A stretch of DNA of 10,933 nucleotides from positions 1-10,933 of the forward strand of contig CATYVQ010000026.1 of NCBI GenBank assembly GCA_958413895.1, in the 5' to 3' direction. The notes under the pieces are model-generated. The model searched no databases. It saw only the letters and a list, made by a program, of their open reading frames with translations, and was not told the DNA's origin. This document shows, one piece after another, positions 1 to 6,655 of the stretch (its first letter is position 1; every line of letters begins with the position of its first letter). This DNA comes from an uncultured Collinsella sp. GTDB lineage: Bacteria > Actinomycetota > Coriobacteriia > Coriobacteriales > Coriobacteriaceae. A program made the translations under genes and the position numbers.

Positions 1-54
1 GGCCCTTGCGGCGTAGTCGCTATTTATTCAGTCCAAGTTTCGGGGCGCAGTTCA
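1..54 (+). mobile_element. Right end of an IS3/IS150-type insertion sequence (partial)
   Basis: Read outward from the element, the end begins TGAACTGCGCCCC and continues to TTGGACT, which matches the general form of IS150-group terminal repeats (TG, then ACTGC, a C run, then TTGGAC). Bases 10-55 reappear as an exact inverted copy at 10888-10933, at the other edge of the window. Bases 2-16 read Ala-Leu-Ala-Ala-stop on the plus strand, as expected for the last codons of an OrfB transposase that ends just before its right terminal repeat. The rest of the element lies outside the window. The element ends about 36 bases beyond the proA stop codon, so proA is not disrupted. The family assignment is from the terminal repeat only. 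Confidence 0.6.
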
Positions 55-79
55 CAGGCACCTTTGTGGTGGTTTTTCT
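55..79. repeat. Half of a palindromic intergenic repeat, cut by the IS
   Basis: Immediately outside the IS end the sequence reads CAGGCACCTTTGTGGTGG followed by a T run. The flank of the IS end at the right edge (10867-10888) is AAAACCACCACGAAGGGGACAG. Placed end to end and sharing CAG, the two flanks form a near-palindrome with CCACCAC and GTGGTGG arms. Here the half-repeat lies just downstream of the proA stop codon, where it could have served as a transcription terminator hairpin before the insertion. Confidence 0.5.
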
Positions 80-90
80 TTGCGCGGGCG

Positions 91-1377
91 TTAGGGGCGG
101 ACCTGGCCGGTGCCTCGAAGCTTGTATTTGTAGGTGGTGAGGGCCTCGGCGGCAAAGGGGCCGCGGGCGTGGAGCTTTTGGGTCGAGATGCCGATCTCGG
201 CGCCCAGACCAAACTCGCCGCCGTCGGTAAAGCGCGTGCTGACGTTGGCATATACGGCCGAGGCATCGACCGCATCCAGGAAGCGCTCGCAAGCATCCGT
301 GTCCTCGGCAACGATGGCCTCGGAGTGCATCGTGCCGTAGCGGTTGATGTGTGCGATGGCCTCGTCCTCGTTTGCCACGACCTTCACGCTCATCTCGAGC
401 GCCAGGTACTCGCGACCCCAGTCCTCCTCAGTCGCGGCGACGTAGTCATCGCCCTCCACAAAGCCGGCGTCGGCGCACGCGGCGCACGTGGCCTCGTCGC
501 CGTGAATGAGCACGCCGTGGTCGTGCAGCACGGCAACGACCGCAGGCAAAAACGCATCGGCCACAGCACGGTCGACCAGCAGCGACTCGGCGGCATTGCA
601 CACGCCTACGCGCTGGGTCTTGGCATTAACGATAATGTTGAGCGCCTTATCAAAGTCGGCGGATTCATGCACGTAGATGTGACAGTTGCCCGTGCCCGTC
701 TCGATCACCGGCACAAGCGACTCGCGCACGCAGCGCTGGATCAGGCCTGCACCGCCGCGCGGAATGAGTACGTCGACAATGCCGCGGAGCTTCATGAGCT
801 CGCCAGTGGCCTCGCGGTCGGTGGACTCGATCATCGACACGGCCTCGCGCGGGAAGCCCTTGGCCTCGAGCGCATCGGCCAGCAGCTCAGAAATCATGGC
901 ACACGAGTGATAGGCCAGCGAGCCGCCGCGCAGAATGCAGGCATTGCCGGTGCGGATGCAGATGCCCGCGGCGTCGGCCGTCACGTTGGGGCGCGCCTCG
1001 TAGACCATGGCGACCAGGCCCAGCGGCACACTCACACGGGTCAGGTCCACGCCGCTTGCAAGCACGCGGTGGTCGAGCACGCGGCCCACGGGATCGGGCA
1101 GCTCGGCGAGCTTTTCCAGGCCGGCGGCCATGCCCTCGACGCGCTCGGGCGTCAGCAGCAGGCGATCGAGCAGTCCGGCCGAGGTGCCCGCATCGCGCGC
1201 GGCGGACATATCGAGCTCGTTGGCGGCGATGATGGAGTCGACACCGTTGCGCAGTGCTGCGGCCATGGCGCGCACGGCCTCCTGGCGCTGCTCGTTGCTC
1301 ACCGCGGCAAGCGAGACCGACGCTGCCTTGGCGGCAACGGCAAGATCGTGGACATACGTGGCTATATCGACCGACAT
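91..1377 (-). CDS. proA: Gamma-glutamyl phosphate reductase (glutamate-5-semialdehyde dehydrogenase)
   Basis: Second step of proline synthesis: NADPH-dependent reduction of gamma-glutamyl phosphate, made by ProB, to glutamate 5-semialdehyde, which cyclises to pyrroline-5-carboxylate; cytosolic. The 428-residue product is full length for the family and belongs to the aldehyde dehydrogenase superfamily. Visible hallmarks are the block VYEARPNVTADAAGI at about 125-139, followed by IRTGNACILRGG at 141-152, and the catalytic cysteine in QRVGVCNAAE (Cys260). The ATG start is preceded by AGGAG/AAAGGG-like purines. The gene is not joined to proB, which lies 1.7 kb away on the same strand with a plus-strand hydrolase between them. 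Its 3' end stops 36 bases short of an IS end, so its native terminator may be split. The divergent hydrolase starts 112 bases upstream; I see no convincing promoter in that gap. Confidence 0.97.
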   Translation of the reverse strand: MSVDIATYVHDLAVAAKAASVSLAAVSNEQRQEAVRAMAAALRNGVDSIIAANELDMSAARDAGTSAGLLDRLLLTPERVEGMAAGLEKLAELPDPVGRVLDHRVLASGVDLTRVSVPLGLVAMVYEARPNVTADAAGICIRTGNACILRGGSLAYHSCAMISELLADALEAKGFPREAVSMIESTDREATGELMKLRGIVDVLIPRGGAGLIQRCVRESLVPVIETGTGNCHIYVHESADFDKALNIIVNAKTQRVGVCNAAESLLVDRAVADAFLPAVVAVLHDHGVLIHGDEATCAACADAGFVEGDDYVAATEEDWGREYLALEMSVKVVANEDEAIAHINRYGTMHSEAIVAEDTDACERFLDAVDASAVYANVSTRFTDGGEFGLGAEIGISTQKLHARGPFAAEALTTYKYKLRGTGQVRP

Positions 1378-1489
1378 GGACGGCCCTTTCTCCTAGAAGT
1401 TTGCAATCATGGTAGCCGATTTGCGCATGGCCTCGCCCGCGGCGGTAGAATTGGTCAACCCGAAACACCGCAACGAACGGAAGACTCAC

Positions 1490-2908
1490 ATGGCCCTCAT
1501 CACTTCGTACCACGTCCCCGGCCTTTACGTCGAGGACCACAGCATCGACGTCCCCCTTGACTGGCGCGGCCTAGAGCCGATGCTCCTGGCCGTCGGCAGC
1601 ACCATGCGCCGCGGCGCTATGCCGGCACCCATCGCCGGCGCGCCCGAGAGCATCAAGCTCTTCTACCGCGTGGTTTGCGCGCCCGACCGCATCAACGACG
1701 ATCTGCCACTGCTCCTGTTTTTGCAGGGCGGCCCCGGCGGCGAGAGCCCGCGTCCGCTGACGCCCACAAGCGACGGCTGGATCGAGGAAGCCGTCAAGCA
1801 CTTCCGCGTGGTCCTTCCCGACCAGCGCGGCACCGGACGCAGCAGCTGCGTGGACGGGCGCACGATTGCCGCCTTGGGCGATCGCGCCGAGGCAGCAGGC
1901 GCCAATGCGGCCCGCTCGCAGGCGGACTACCTCAAGCGCCACCTCGCCAGCTCCATCGTGCGCGATTTTGAGTACCTGCGCCTAGTGGGCTTTGGAGGCA
2001 AGCCGTGGGTCACGCTCGGCCAAAGCTACGGCGGTTTTTTGACGCTGAGCTACCTGTCGCTCTTCCCCGAGGGCGTGGCGGCGAGCTTTACCTGCGGCGG
2101 AATCCCCCACGTGCCGGCGAGCGCAAGCGAGGTCTACGCGCACGCCTTCCCGCGCATGGCCGCCAAGACGCAGCAGTATTATGACCGCTACCCCGCTGAC
2201 GTCGAGCGCGTGGCAGCCCTGGCCGATGCGCTCGAAGCCCAGAAGCCCGTGCTGCCCGACGGCTCGCCGATGACGGTCGAGCGCCTACAGCTCATGGGCA
2301 GCGACTTTGGCATGAAGCCGAGCTTTGAACGCATGCATTGGATTATCGATCACGCTTTTGTTGATGGCGACGGCACGCTGACCTGCGACGCCTCGGTATC
2401 TGACAGCTTTTTGATGCGCGCCTTCGAGCGCACCAACACGCGCACGAATCCGCTGTACTGGACGCTGCAGGAGTTCATATACGCCGACGGTGACACTATG
2501 CCCATTGGCTGGGCCGCGGCTGAAGAGAAAGCTCACCGCACCGAGTTCGACACCCTCGCGCGCCCGCTCATGTTTACCGGCGAGGCCATGTTCCCGTGGA
2601 TGTTCGAGCAGATGCCCGAGCTCAAGCCCTTCAAGCCCGCCATGGACCTGCTGATGGAAGACACCAGCTGGGACAAGATCTACGACCCGCAGCGCCTGGC
2701 CTGCAACGAGGTGCCGCTCCAGGCCGCGGTGTATTTTGACGACATGTACGTCGATTCGGGCCTGCAGCTCGATACGCTCAGCCGCGTGGGCAACTCGCAT
2801 GCCTGGGTGACTAACGAGTTCGAGCACGATGGCCTGCACGGCAGCGCGGTATTCAAGCACCTCTTCGACGAAGCCCTCAACCGCGGAGACCTGCGTCAGA
2901 TCTTCTAA
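1490..2908 (+). CDS. Alpha/beta hydrolase of the proline iminopeptidase type (peptidase family S33)
   Basis: Predicted cytosolic serine hydrolase that removes an N-terminal residue, typically proline, from short peptides. The 472-residue protein shows the S33 signature set: oxyanion-hole motif LQGGPGG (78-84), DQRGTGRSS (111-119), and nucleophile elbow LGQSYGG (176-182) with Ser179. Near the C terminus FDDMYVD (416-422) and EHDGLHG (445-451) are likely to supply the acid and histidine of the triad. An all-helical cap segment follows the elbow region, as in the family. No signal peptide or membrane segment is seen. The start at 1490 is chosen because GGAAG sits six bases upstream and MALITSYHVPG begins the conserved part; an in-frame ATG at 1409 has no ribosome binding site. 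The gene stands alone, opposite in strand to the flanking proA and proB. The substrate is inferred from family and context, so another aminopeptidase or esterase activity is possible. Confidence 0.85.
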   Translation: MALITSYHVPGLYVEDHSIDVPLDWRGLEPMLLAVGSTMRRGAMPAPIAGAPESIKLFYRVVCAPDRINDDLPLLLFLQGGPGGESPRPLTPTSDGWIEEAVKHFRVVLPDQRGTGRSSCVDGRTIAALGDRAEAAGANAARSQADYLKRHLASSIVRDFEYLRLVGFGGKPWVTLGQSYGGFLTLSYLSLFPEGVAASFTCGGIPHVPASASEVYAHAFPRMAAKTQQYYDRYPADVERVAALADALEAQKPVLPDGSPMTVERLQLMGSDFGMKPSFERMHWIIDHAFVDGDGTLTCDASVSDSFLMRAFERTNTRTNPLYWTLQEFIYADGDTMPIGWAAAEEKAHRTEFDTLARPLMFTGEAMFPWMFEQMPELKPFKPAMDLLMEDTSWDKIYDPQRLACNEVPLQAAVYFDDMYVDSGLQLDTLSRVGNSHAWVTNEFEHDGLHGSAVFKHLFDEALNRGDLRQIF

Positions 2909-2926
2909 CAAAGGAGTGTCCTCGCC

Positions 2927-2972
2927 TGCCGGCACAAAAGGAACGTCCCCAAGTGCCGAACAAGTGCCGGCA
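2927..2972. repeat. Imperfect palindrome with nested arms after the hydrolase gene
   Basis: TGCCGGCAC at 2927-2935 is an exact inverted match to GTGCCGGCA at 2964-2972. A copy of AAGTGCCG at 2951-2958 is repeated 11 bases later at 2962-2969, so GGCAC at 2931 can pair with either copy. The insert contains GGAACGTCC, itself nearly palindromic. No T run follows on the plus strand, so this is not a clean terminator. It may be a degenerate copy of an intergenic palindromic repeat. Confidence 0.5.
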
Positions 2973-3005
2973 ACGACAATGCCGCAGGTAGAGAACGGAA
3001 AGCGA

Positions 3006-3103
3006 AAACGCCCCTAAGCGAGCAAGGTGACGTGAAAGAGGAGGGCATTGACCTTCTGGTCATGCCCGACGATTGAACGTCAGATTGCCGCTTAGGGGCG
3101 TTT
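3006..3103. repeat. Long nested stem-loop between convergent genes (3' structure or terminator)
   Basis: AAACGCCCCTAAGCG (3006-3020) pairs exactly with CGCTTAGGGGCGTTT (3089-3103). After one unpaired A, GCAAGGTGACGT (3022-3033) pairs with ACGTCAGATTGC (3077-3088) except for two central bases. A 9-by-9 internal loop follows (3034-3042 and 3068-3076) with G-A and A-G opposed at both edges. The tip is a hairpin, GGGCA/TGCCC and TGACC/GGTCA with a TTCT loop and one bulged T (3043-3067). The structure begins 14 bases after the proB stop. Read on the minus strand, its last arm runs into GGGGCGTTTTCGCTTT, which would suit termination of proB transcripts; the plus strand gives only three T residues. 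Confidence 0.75.
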
Positions 3104-3117
3104 GCAGCGTCAATTGG

Positions 3118-4245
3118 TTATGCGAAGACGATTAAATTATCCCTGTGTATCGCCGGCTTCTCGGCCAGGTTAGCGAGCAGGCGGTTGCTGGCGATCTGGT
3201 CCTGGCGGCGGCCGGCGGCAAGTTCCAGCACGTCCGAATCGGCCTCGGCGATACCGCGGGCGACGACCATACCGCTCGGATCGCACACATCGAGCACATC
3301 GCCCTCGGCAAACTGGCCATCGACCTCGCGAATACCCACCGCAAGCAAGGAAGAGCCACGGCTGACCAGCGCCTTCGCAGCACCATCATCGACCGTCACC
3401 GAGCCATGCGCCTTGTCGCCCAGTGCGATCCACAGCTTGCGGGGTGCGATGTCCAGACGCTCCGCCGGCGGATCGAACAGCGTGCCCACGCTCTCGCCGC
3501 GGGCGAGGCGCACGAGCGCATCGGGCTCCTCGCCCGAGCAAATCACGCTCTGAATGCCCGCGGTCATGAGAATGCGGCTCGCGCGAATCTTGGTGATCAT
3601 GCCGCCCGTGCCCACCGAGGTCGAAGAATCGCCCGCCGAGGCGATAATCTTGGCATCGATCTTATGCACGACCGGGACGAACTCGGCCGTGGGGTCCTCG
3701 TGCGGATTGGCGGTATAGAGGCCATCGATGTCCGAGAGCGTCACGCACAGATCGGCAGAAACCAGGCAGCTCACAAGCGCCGCCAGTGTGTCGTTGTCGC
3801 CAAACTTGATCTCATCGACGGTAACGGTATCGTTCTCGTTGACGACCGGCACCACGCCAAGCTCCACGAGGCGCAGCAGGGCGTCGCGCGCATGCAGGTA
3901 GGACGTGCGACGGGCCGTGTCGTGGCGCGTGAGCAGTACGAGCGAGGTGAGCAGGTCGCGCGCATGAAACTCCTCGTCGTAGGCCGACGAGATGATGCAC
4001 TGACCAGCCGAGGCGCAGGCCTGCAGGCTCGGAAGGTCGCCGACCGGCTTGCGGTCGAAGCCCAACACGGGATAGCCACAGGCAATAGCGCCCGAGCTCA
4101 CCACGACCAGACGCCAGCCGAGCTTGCGCAGCGCTGCGGCTTGATCGGCAAGTCCGCCGATAAAGGCGCGGTTGACCTTGCCATCGGCGCCCACCACCGT
4201 GGACGAACCGATCTTTACCACCATCGTTTTATAAGAAGTCGTCAT
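3118..4245 (-). CDS. proB: Glutamate 5-kinase
   Basis: First and usually feedback-inhibited step of proline synthesis: ATP-dependent phosphorylation of glutamate to gamma-glutamyl phosphate, passed to ProA. The 375 residues match the two-domain form: an amino acid kinase domain (about 5-260) with VVKIGSST (9-16), VVVSSGAIA (47-55), VVNENDTV (134-141), FGDNDTLAALV (148-158), SDIDGLYTANP (171-181) and GTGGMITKI (212-220), then a C-terminal PUA domain (about 275-365). The start at 4245 lacks a clear ribosome binding site; an internal ATG at codon 8, just before the kinase motif, has none either. The gene lies 79 bases downstream of pncB on the same strand, so it may be cotranscribed with it. proA is not next to it. 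The structured repeat at 3006-3103 begins 14 bases after the stop. Confidence 0.97.
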   Translation of the reverse strand: MTTSYKTMVVKIGSSTVVGADGKVNRAFIGGLADQAAALRKLGWRLVVVSSGAIACGYPVLGFDRKPVGDLPSLQACASAGQCIISSAYDEEFHARDLLTSLVLLTRHDTARRTSYLHARDALLRLVELGVVPVVNENDTVTVDEIKFGDNDTLAALVSCLVSADLCVTLSDIDGLYTANPHEDPTAEFVPVVHKIDAKIIASAGDSSTSVGTGGMITKIRASRILMTAGIQSVICSGEEPDALVRLARGESVGTLFDPPAERLDIAPRKLWIALGDKAHGSVTVDDGAAKALVSRGSSLLAVGIREVDGQFAEGDVLDVCDPSGMVVARGIAEADSDVLELAAGRRQDQIASNRLLANLAEKPAIHRDNLIVFA

Positions 4246-4324
4246 ACGTCAAACCAATCAACTGTTCAGCGAACGGCCGAGCTGGCGGCCAAGGGAGCGT
4301 GACTCGCCCCTACCGCCCAAGGAA

Positions 4325-5830
4325 TTAGTGAGCCCAGGGGAAAGCCGAGGCCGCGGCCATGTTCTTGCGCACGAGCTCGTCGCGCACCTGAGCCAGGCCC
4401 TGCTCCATGCCCACAACATAGGTCTGCGGGTACAGGAAGCGCTTGAAAGCTGCGTCCAGATGATCGAGTGCCCAAGCACAGCGCTCGCGCGCATCCTGGA
4501 TGCTCTCACGCGGAGCCACAGCACTGCCATCGCGCACGATCGGCACCAGCAGCTCGCGATACTCAAGTTCGGACACGTCGGTCACCAGGGCGGCATCATT
4601 CACGGCCACGAGGGTATTGCCGCGCGCGGCGCCCTCCCCCGCCAGATGGTCCTCGTCGTAGATCATGTCGCAGACCGGGCCGCCAAAGCCGTCGTAATAA
4701 CGGCGCACGCGTTGCACACCCGGGATCGTGCGCTTGTAGGGCTGCTCGGAGAGCTTGACCACCGGCGTCCATGGATCTGCCTCGCTCGCACGGCGGGCGG
4801 AAAGCTTGTACACACCGCCCAGCGCCGGCTGGTCATAGCAGGTCGCGAGCTTGGTACCCACGCCAAAGCTGTCGATGGGCGCGCCCTGGTCGAGCAGCGA
4901 CTGAATCGTGTACTCATCCAGATCGTTAGAAACCGAGATCCCCACATAGGGCAGGCCCTCGGCATCAAAACGGCCGCGAACATACTTGGAGAGCTTGGCG
5001 AGGTCGCCGGAGTCGATGCGAATAGCCGACAGGCGCTCGCCCACCGCCTCCATCTCCTTGGCAACCGTAATGGCATGCTCACAGCCCTCGCGCACGTCAT
5101 AGGTGTCGATGAGCAGTGTACAGTTCTTGGGGCTCGACTTGGCAAAGGCGCGGAAGGCCTCGAGCTCGGAATCGAAGCTCATCACCCAGCTGTGCGCATG
5201 CGTGCCAAAGACGGGAATACCGTAGCGTCGGCCGGCGAGCACATTGGACGTAGAGGAGCAGCCGGCAACGTAGCTCGCGCGCGCAACGGCCAGGCCGCCA
5301 TCGGGACCCTGGGCTCGGCGCAGGCCAAACTCCGCCACGGGACGACCGTCGGCGGCGAGCACCACGCGCGCCGTCTTGGTGGCGACAAGCGTCTGGAACC
5401 CGACGATGTTGAGCAGCGCCGTCTCGAGCAGTTGGCACTCCAGCGCGGGGCCGGTGACACGCACCATGGGCTCGCGCGGAAAGACGAGCTCGCCCTCGGG
5501 CACGGCGTCGATGTTTACATGCGCACGAAAATCGCGCAGGTAGTCGAGGAATCCAGACTTGAACATCGCACCGCCAGCAGGGGCCTGGAGCGAGGCGAGG
5601 TAGTCGATATCCTCGGGCGTAAAGCGCAGATTCTCGACCAGCTCGGGCAGCTCGGCGGTGCCGCACATGACGGCATAGGCGCTGCCAAAAGGATGGTCGC
5701 GGTAAAACGCGGTAAAACAACCCTGCTCATTGGCCTTGCCGCTCTCCCACAGGCCCTGGGCCATAGTGAGCTCGTACAGATCGGTGAGCATTGCAATGTC
5801 GGTGGGATGCGAGATGTCGGTCAAAGCCAT
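4325..5830 (-). CDS. pncB: Nicotinate phosphoribosyltransferase
   Basis: Preiss-Handler NAD salvage: joins nicotinate and PRPP to nicotinate mononucleotide with ATP hydrolysis; cytosolic. The 501-residue product opens with MLTDLYELTMAQGLWESG (14-31), typical of the family. It carries STSNVLAG (193-200) and GTHAHSW (209-215), containing the histidine expected to be phosphorylated, IRIDSGDLAKLS (270-281) for the phosphoribosyl site, SNDLDEY (301-307) and SFGVGTKL (321-328). The ATG start has AAAGG at a normal distance upstream. The gene follows the tail-anchored protein gene by 84 bases and precedes proB by 79 bases, all on the minus strand. There is no obvious promoter in the upstream gap, which supports a shared transcript with the upstream gene. 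The product is the long bacterial form without fusion or truncation. Confidence 0.95.
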   Translation of the reverse strand: MALTDISHPTDIAMLTDLYELTMAQGLWESGKANEQGCFTAFYRDHPFGSAYAVMCGTAELPELVENLRFTPEDIDYLASLQAPAGGAMFKSGFLDYLRDFRAHVNIDAVPEGELVFPREPMVRVTGPALECQLLETALLNIVGFQTLVATKTARVVLAADGRPVAEFGLRRAQGPDGGLAVARASYVAGCSSTSNVLAGRRYGIPVFGTHAHSWVMSFDSELEAFRAFAKSSPKNCTLLIDTYDVREGCEHAITVAKEMEAVGERLSAIRIDSGDLAKLSKYVRGRFDAEGLPYVGISVSNDLDEYTIQSLLDQGAPIDSFGVGTKLATCYDQPALGGVYKLSARRASEADPWTPVVKLSEQPYKRTIPGVQRVRRYYDGFGGPVCDMIYDEDHLAGEGAARGNTLVAVNDAALVTDVSELEYRELLVPIVRDGSAVAPRESIQDARERCAWALDHLDAAFKRFLYPQTYVVGMEQGLAQVRDELVRKNMAAASAFPWAH

Positions 5831-5914
5831 GGGGCGACCTTTCGGATGTGTGGTGCAGAATTTGAGGGTTGGACGAGAGCAGAGGATGCGGACATGACGG
5901 CCGATGCAAATCGG

Positions 5915-6367
5915 TTAGAGCAGGCCCATTCTGGTCAGAATCGTGTAGCCCATAAAGATGACAAACGCGATGAGGGCAAGGACAATGATGATTTTTTGAG
6001 CCGGCGCCATGCCAGGGATCTCGTTCTCGCCCGTAGGCTCCTTGGAGGTAACCATGCGCTGGGCAAAGGTCATCTCGTCACGGCTCGGCTTGGGCTCGAC
6101 GGACTTGGGACGAACGGCCTTTTTAGGCTGAAGTTTGGGCGCGGCAGGTGCAGGCTTCGCGGCAGCGGGCTTGGGTGCGGGCGCCGGCGCGGATGCGGCG
6201 TTCGCGGCGACCTCCTCGGCCTTCGCACGCTCGACACGCAGGGCAGCCAGCTCCTCACGCTCGCGACGGGCCTCTTCCTGGGCCTCGCGGCGGGCCTTCT
6301 CAGCGCGGAGCTCTTCCAACTCAGCGCGCTCCTCGTCGGACAATGGTTGGGACTCAAGCTCGGCCAT
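5915..6367 (-). CDS. Coiled-coil, tail-anchored membrane protein of unknown function
   Basis: I do not recognise a named family. The 150-residue protein has three parts: a highly charged Glu/Arg/Ala helix with coiled-coil character (about 9-55), a Pro/Ala/Lys-rich linker (about 56-95) and, after a short conserved-looking stretch (about 97-122), one C-terminal membrane helix, KIIIVLALIAFVIFMGYTIL (125-144), ending six residues later. There is no signal peptide, so the N-terminal part should stay in the cytoplasm with the C terminus as anchor. The start at 6367 follows AAAGGG at good spacing; an upstream in-frame ATG at 6403 lies inside the terminator hairpin of the tRNA and is rejected. Only 18 bases separate the terminator A/T run from the start, leaving no room for a separate promoter. 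pncB follows 84 bases downstream. Confidence 0.75.
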   Translation of the reverse strand: MAELESQPLSDEERAELEELRAEKARREAQEEARREREELAALRVERAKAEEVAANAASAPAPAPKPAAAKPAPAAPKLQPKKAVRPKSVEPKPSRDEMTFAQRMVTSKEPTGENEIPGMAPAQKIIIVLALIAFVIFMGYTILTRMGLL

Positions 6368-6385
6368 GGTACAGCCCTTTCTTTT

Positions 6386-6417
6386 AAAAAAAGCCGCCGA
6401 CACAATGTCAGCGGCTT
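6386..6417 (-). terminator. Intrinsic terminator after tRNA-Ala
   Basis: On the minus strand GCCGCTGACA pairs with TGTCGGCGGC (10 bp, one G-U) around a TTG loop, followed directly by seven T residues and then AAAAG. It lies 15 bases beyond the 3' end of the tRNA. The T run leads straight into the ribosome binding site of the downstream coding sequence, so partial read-through would be needed to express that gene from the tRNA promoter. Confidence 0.9.
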
Positions 6418-6431
6418 ATCAAATCCAAGGG

Positions 6432-6504
6432 TGGAGACGAAGGGAGTCGAACCCTCGGCCTCTGCCATGCGACGGCAGCGCTCTCCCAACTGAGCTACGT
6501 CCCC
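6432..6504 (-). tRNA. tRNA-Ala with anticodon CGC
   Basis: The 73-base minus-strand sequence folds into a full cloverleaf. The acceptor stem is GGGGACG/CGTCTCC with one G-U pair and the discriminator base is A. The D stem is GCTC/GAGC. The anticodon stem is CTGCC/GGCAG with a 7-base loop GTCGCAT, which places CGC at positions 34-36 after U33. The variable loop has five bases and the T arm is GAGGG-TTCGACT-CCCTT. CGC reads alanine codon GCG, common in this GC-rich genome. The 3' CCA is not encoded. A consensus promoter precedes the gene and an intrinsic terminator follows. Confidence 0.97.
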
Positions 6505-6517
6505 AGGACAAGTTGAT

Positions 6518-6545
6518 ATTTTACCTACGGCTCGCCAACTGTCAA
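6518..6545 (-). promoter_or_regulatory. Sigma-70-type promoter of tRNA-Ala
   Basis: On the minus strand a perfect TTGACA (6540-6545) is separated by 16 bases from TAAAAT (6518-6523, five of six consensus bases). Transcription would begin just before the tRNA 5' end at 6504. It is the best-matching promoter in the window and may also drive the downstream tail-anchored protein, pncB and proB genes through terminator read-through. Confidence 0.8.
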
Positions 6546-6609
6546 CGCCCAATACCCAGTCTTTTTGGAACGGGGCTGTTTTGACTACTTTTCGAACGCT
6601 CGAGCCACC

Positions 6610-6646
6610 CGATGATTATTTATCCCCCGTCCCAGAAAAATCATCG
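6610..6646. repeat. Inverted repeat in the gap after the radical SAM gene
   Basis: CGATGATT (6610-6617) is an exact inverted match to AATCATCG (6639-6646), with a 21-base loop rich in C on the plus strand. It begins about ten bases after the radical SAM stop codon on the minus strand. The stem is AT-rich and no clean T run follows, so it is at best a weak terminator or a 3' protective hairpin. Confidence 0.4.
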
Positions 6647-6655
6647 ACAAACGCA

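Noticed and set aside
64..1560. Long open frame on the plus strand opposite proA
   Set aside because: Its translation is low-complexity (Ala, Gly, Arg, His rich) and antisense to a clear proA with catalytic motifs; it is a by-product of GC-rich codon bias.
2909..2916. Ribosome-binding-site-like AAAGGAG right after the hydrolase stop codon
   Set aside because: No start codon with a meaningful reading frame follows at suitable distance.
3006..3103. Hammerhead or other known small ribozyme
   Set aside because: GAAA follows a stem at 3034, but no CTGATGA-type core is present on either strand in the needed position.
3145..4302. A 385-codon open frame on the plus strand opposite proB
   Set aside because: Composition is Arg/Ala/His rich and mirrors the ProB kinase codons; no family signature.
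4328..6493. A 721-codon open frame on the plus strand opposite pncB, the tail-anchored gene and part of the tRNA
   Set aside because: It has no recognisable domain and mirrors real minus-strand genes and a tRNA; an artefact of strong G/C third positions.
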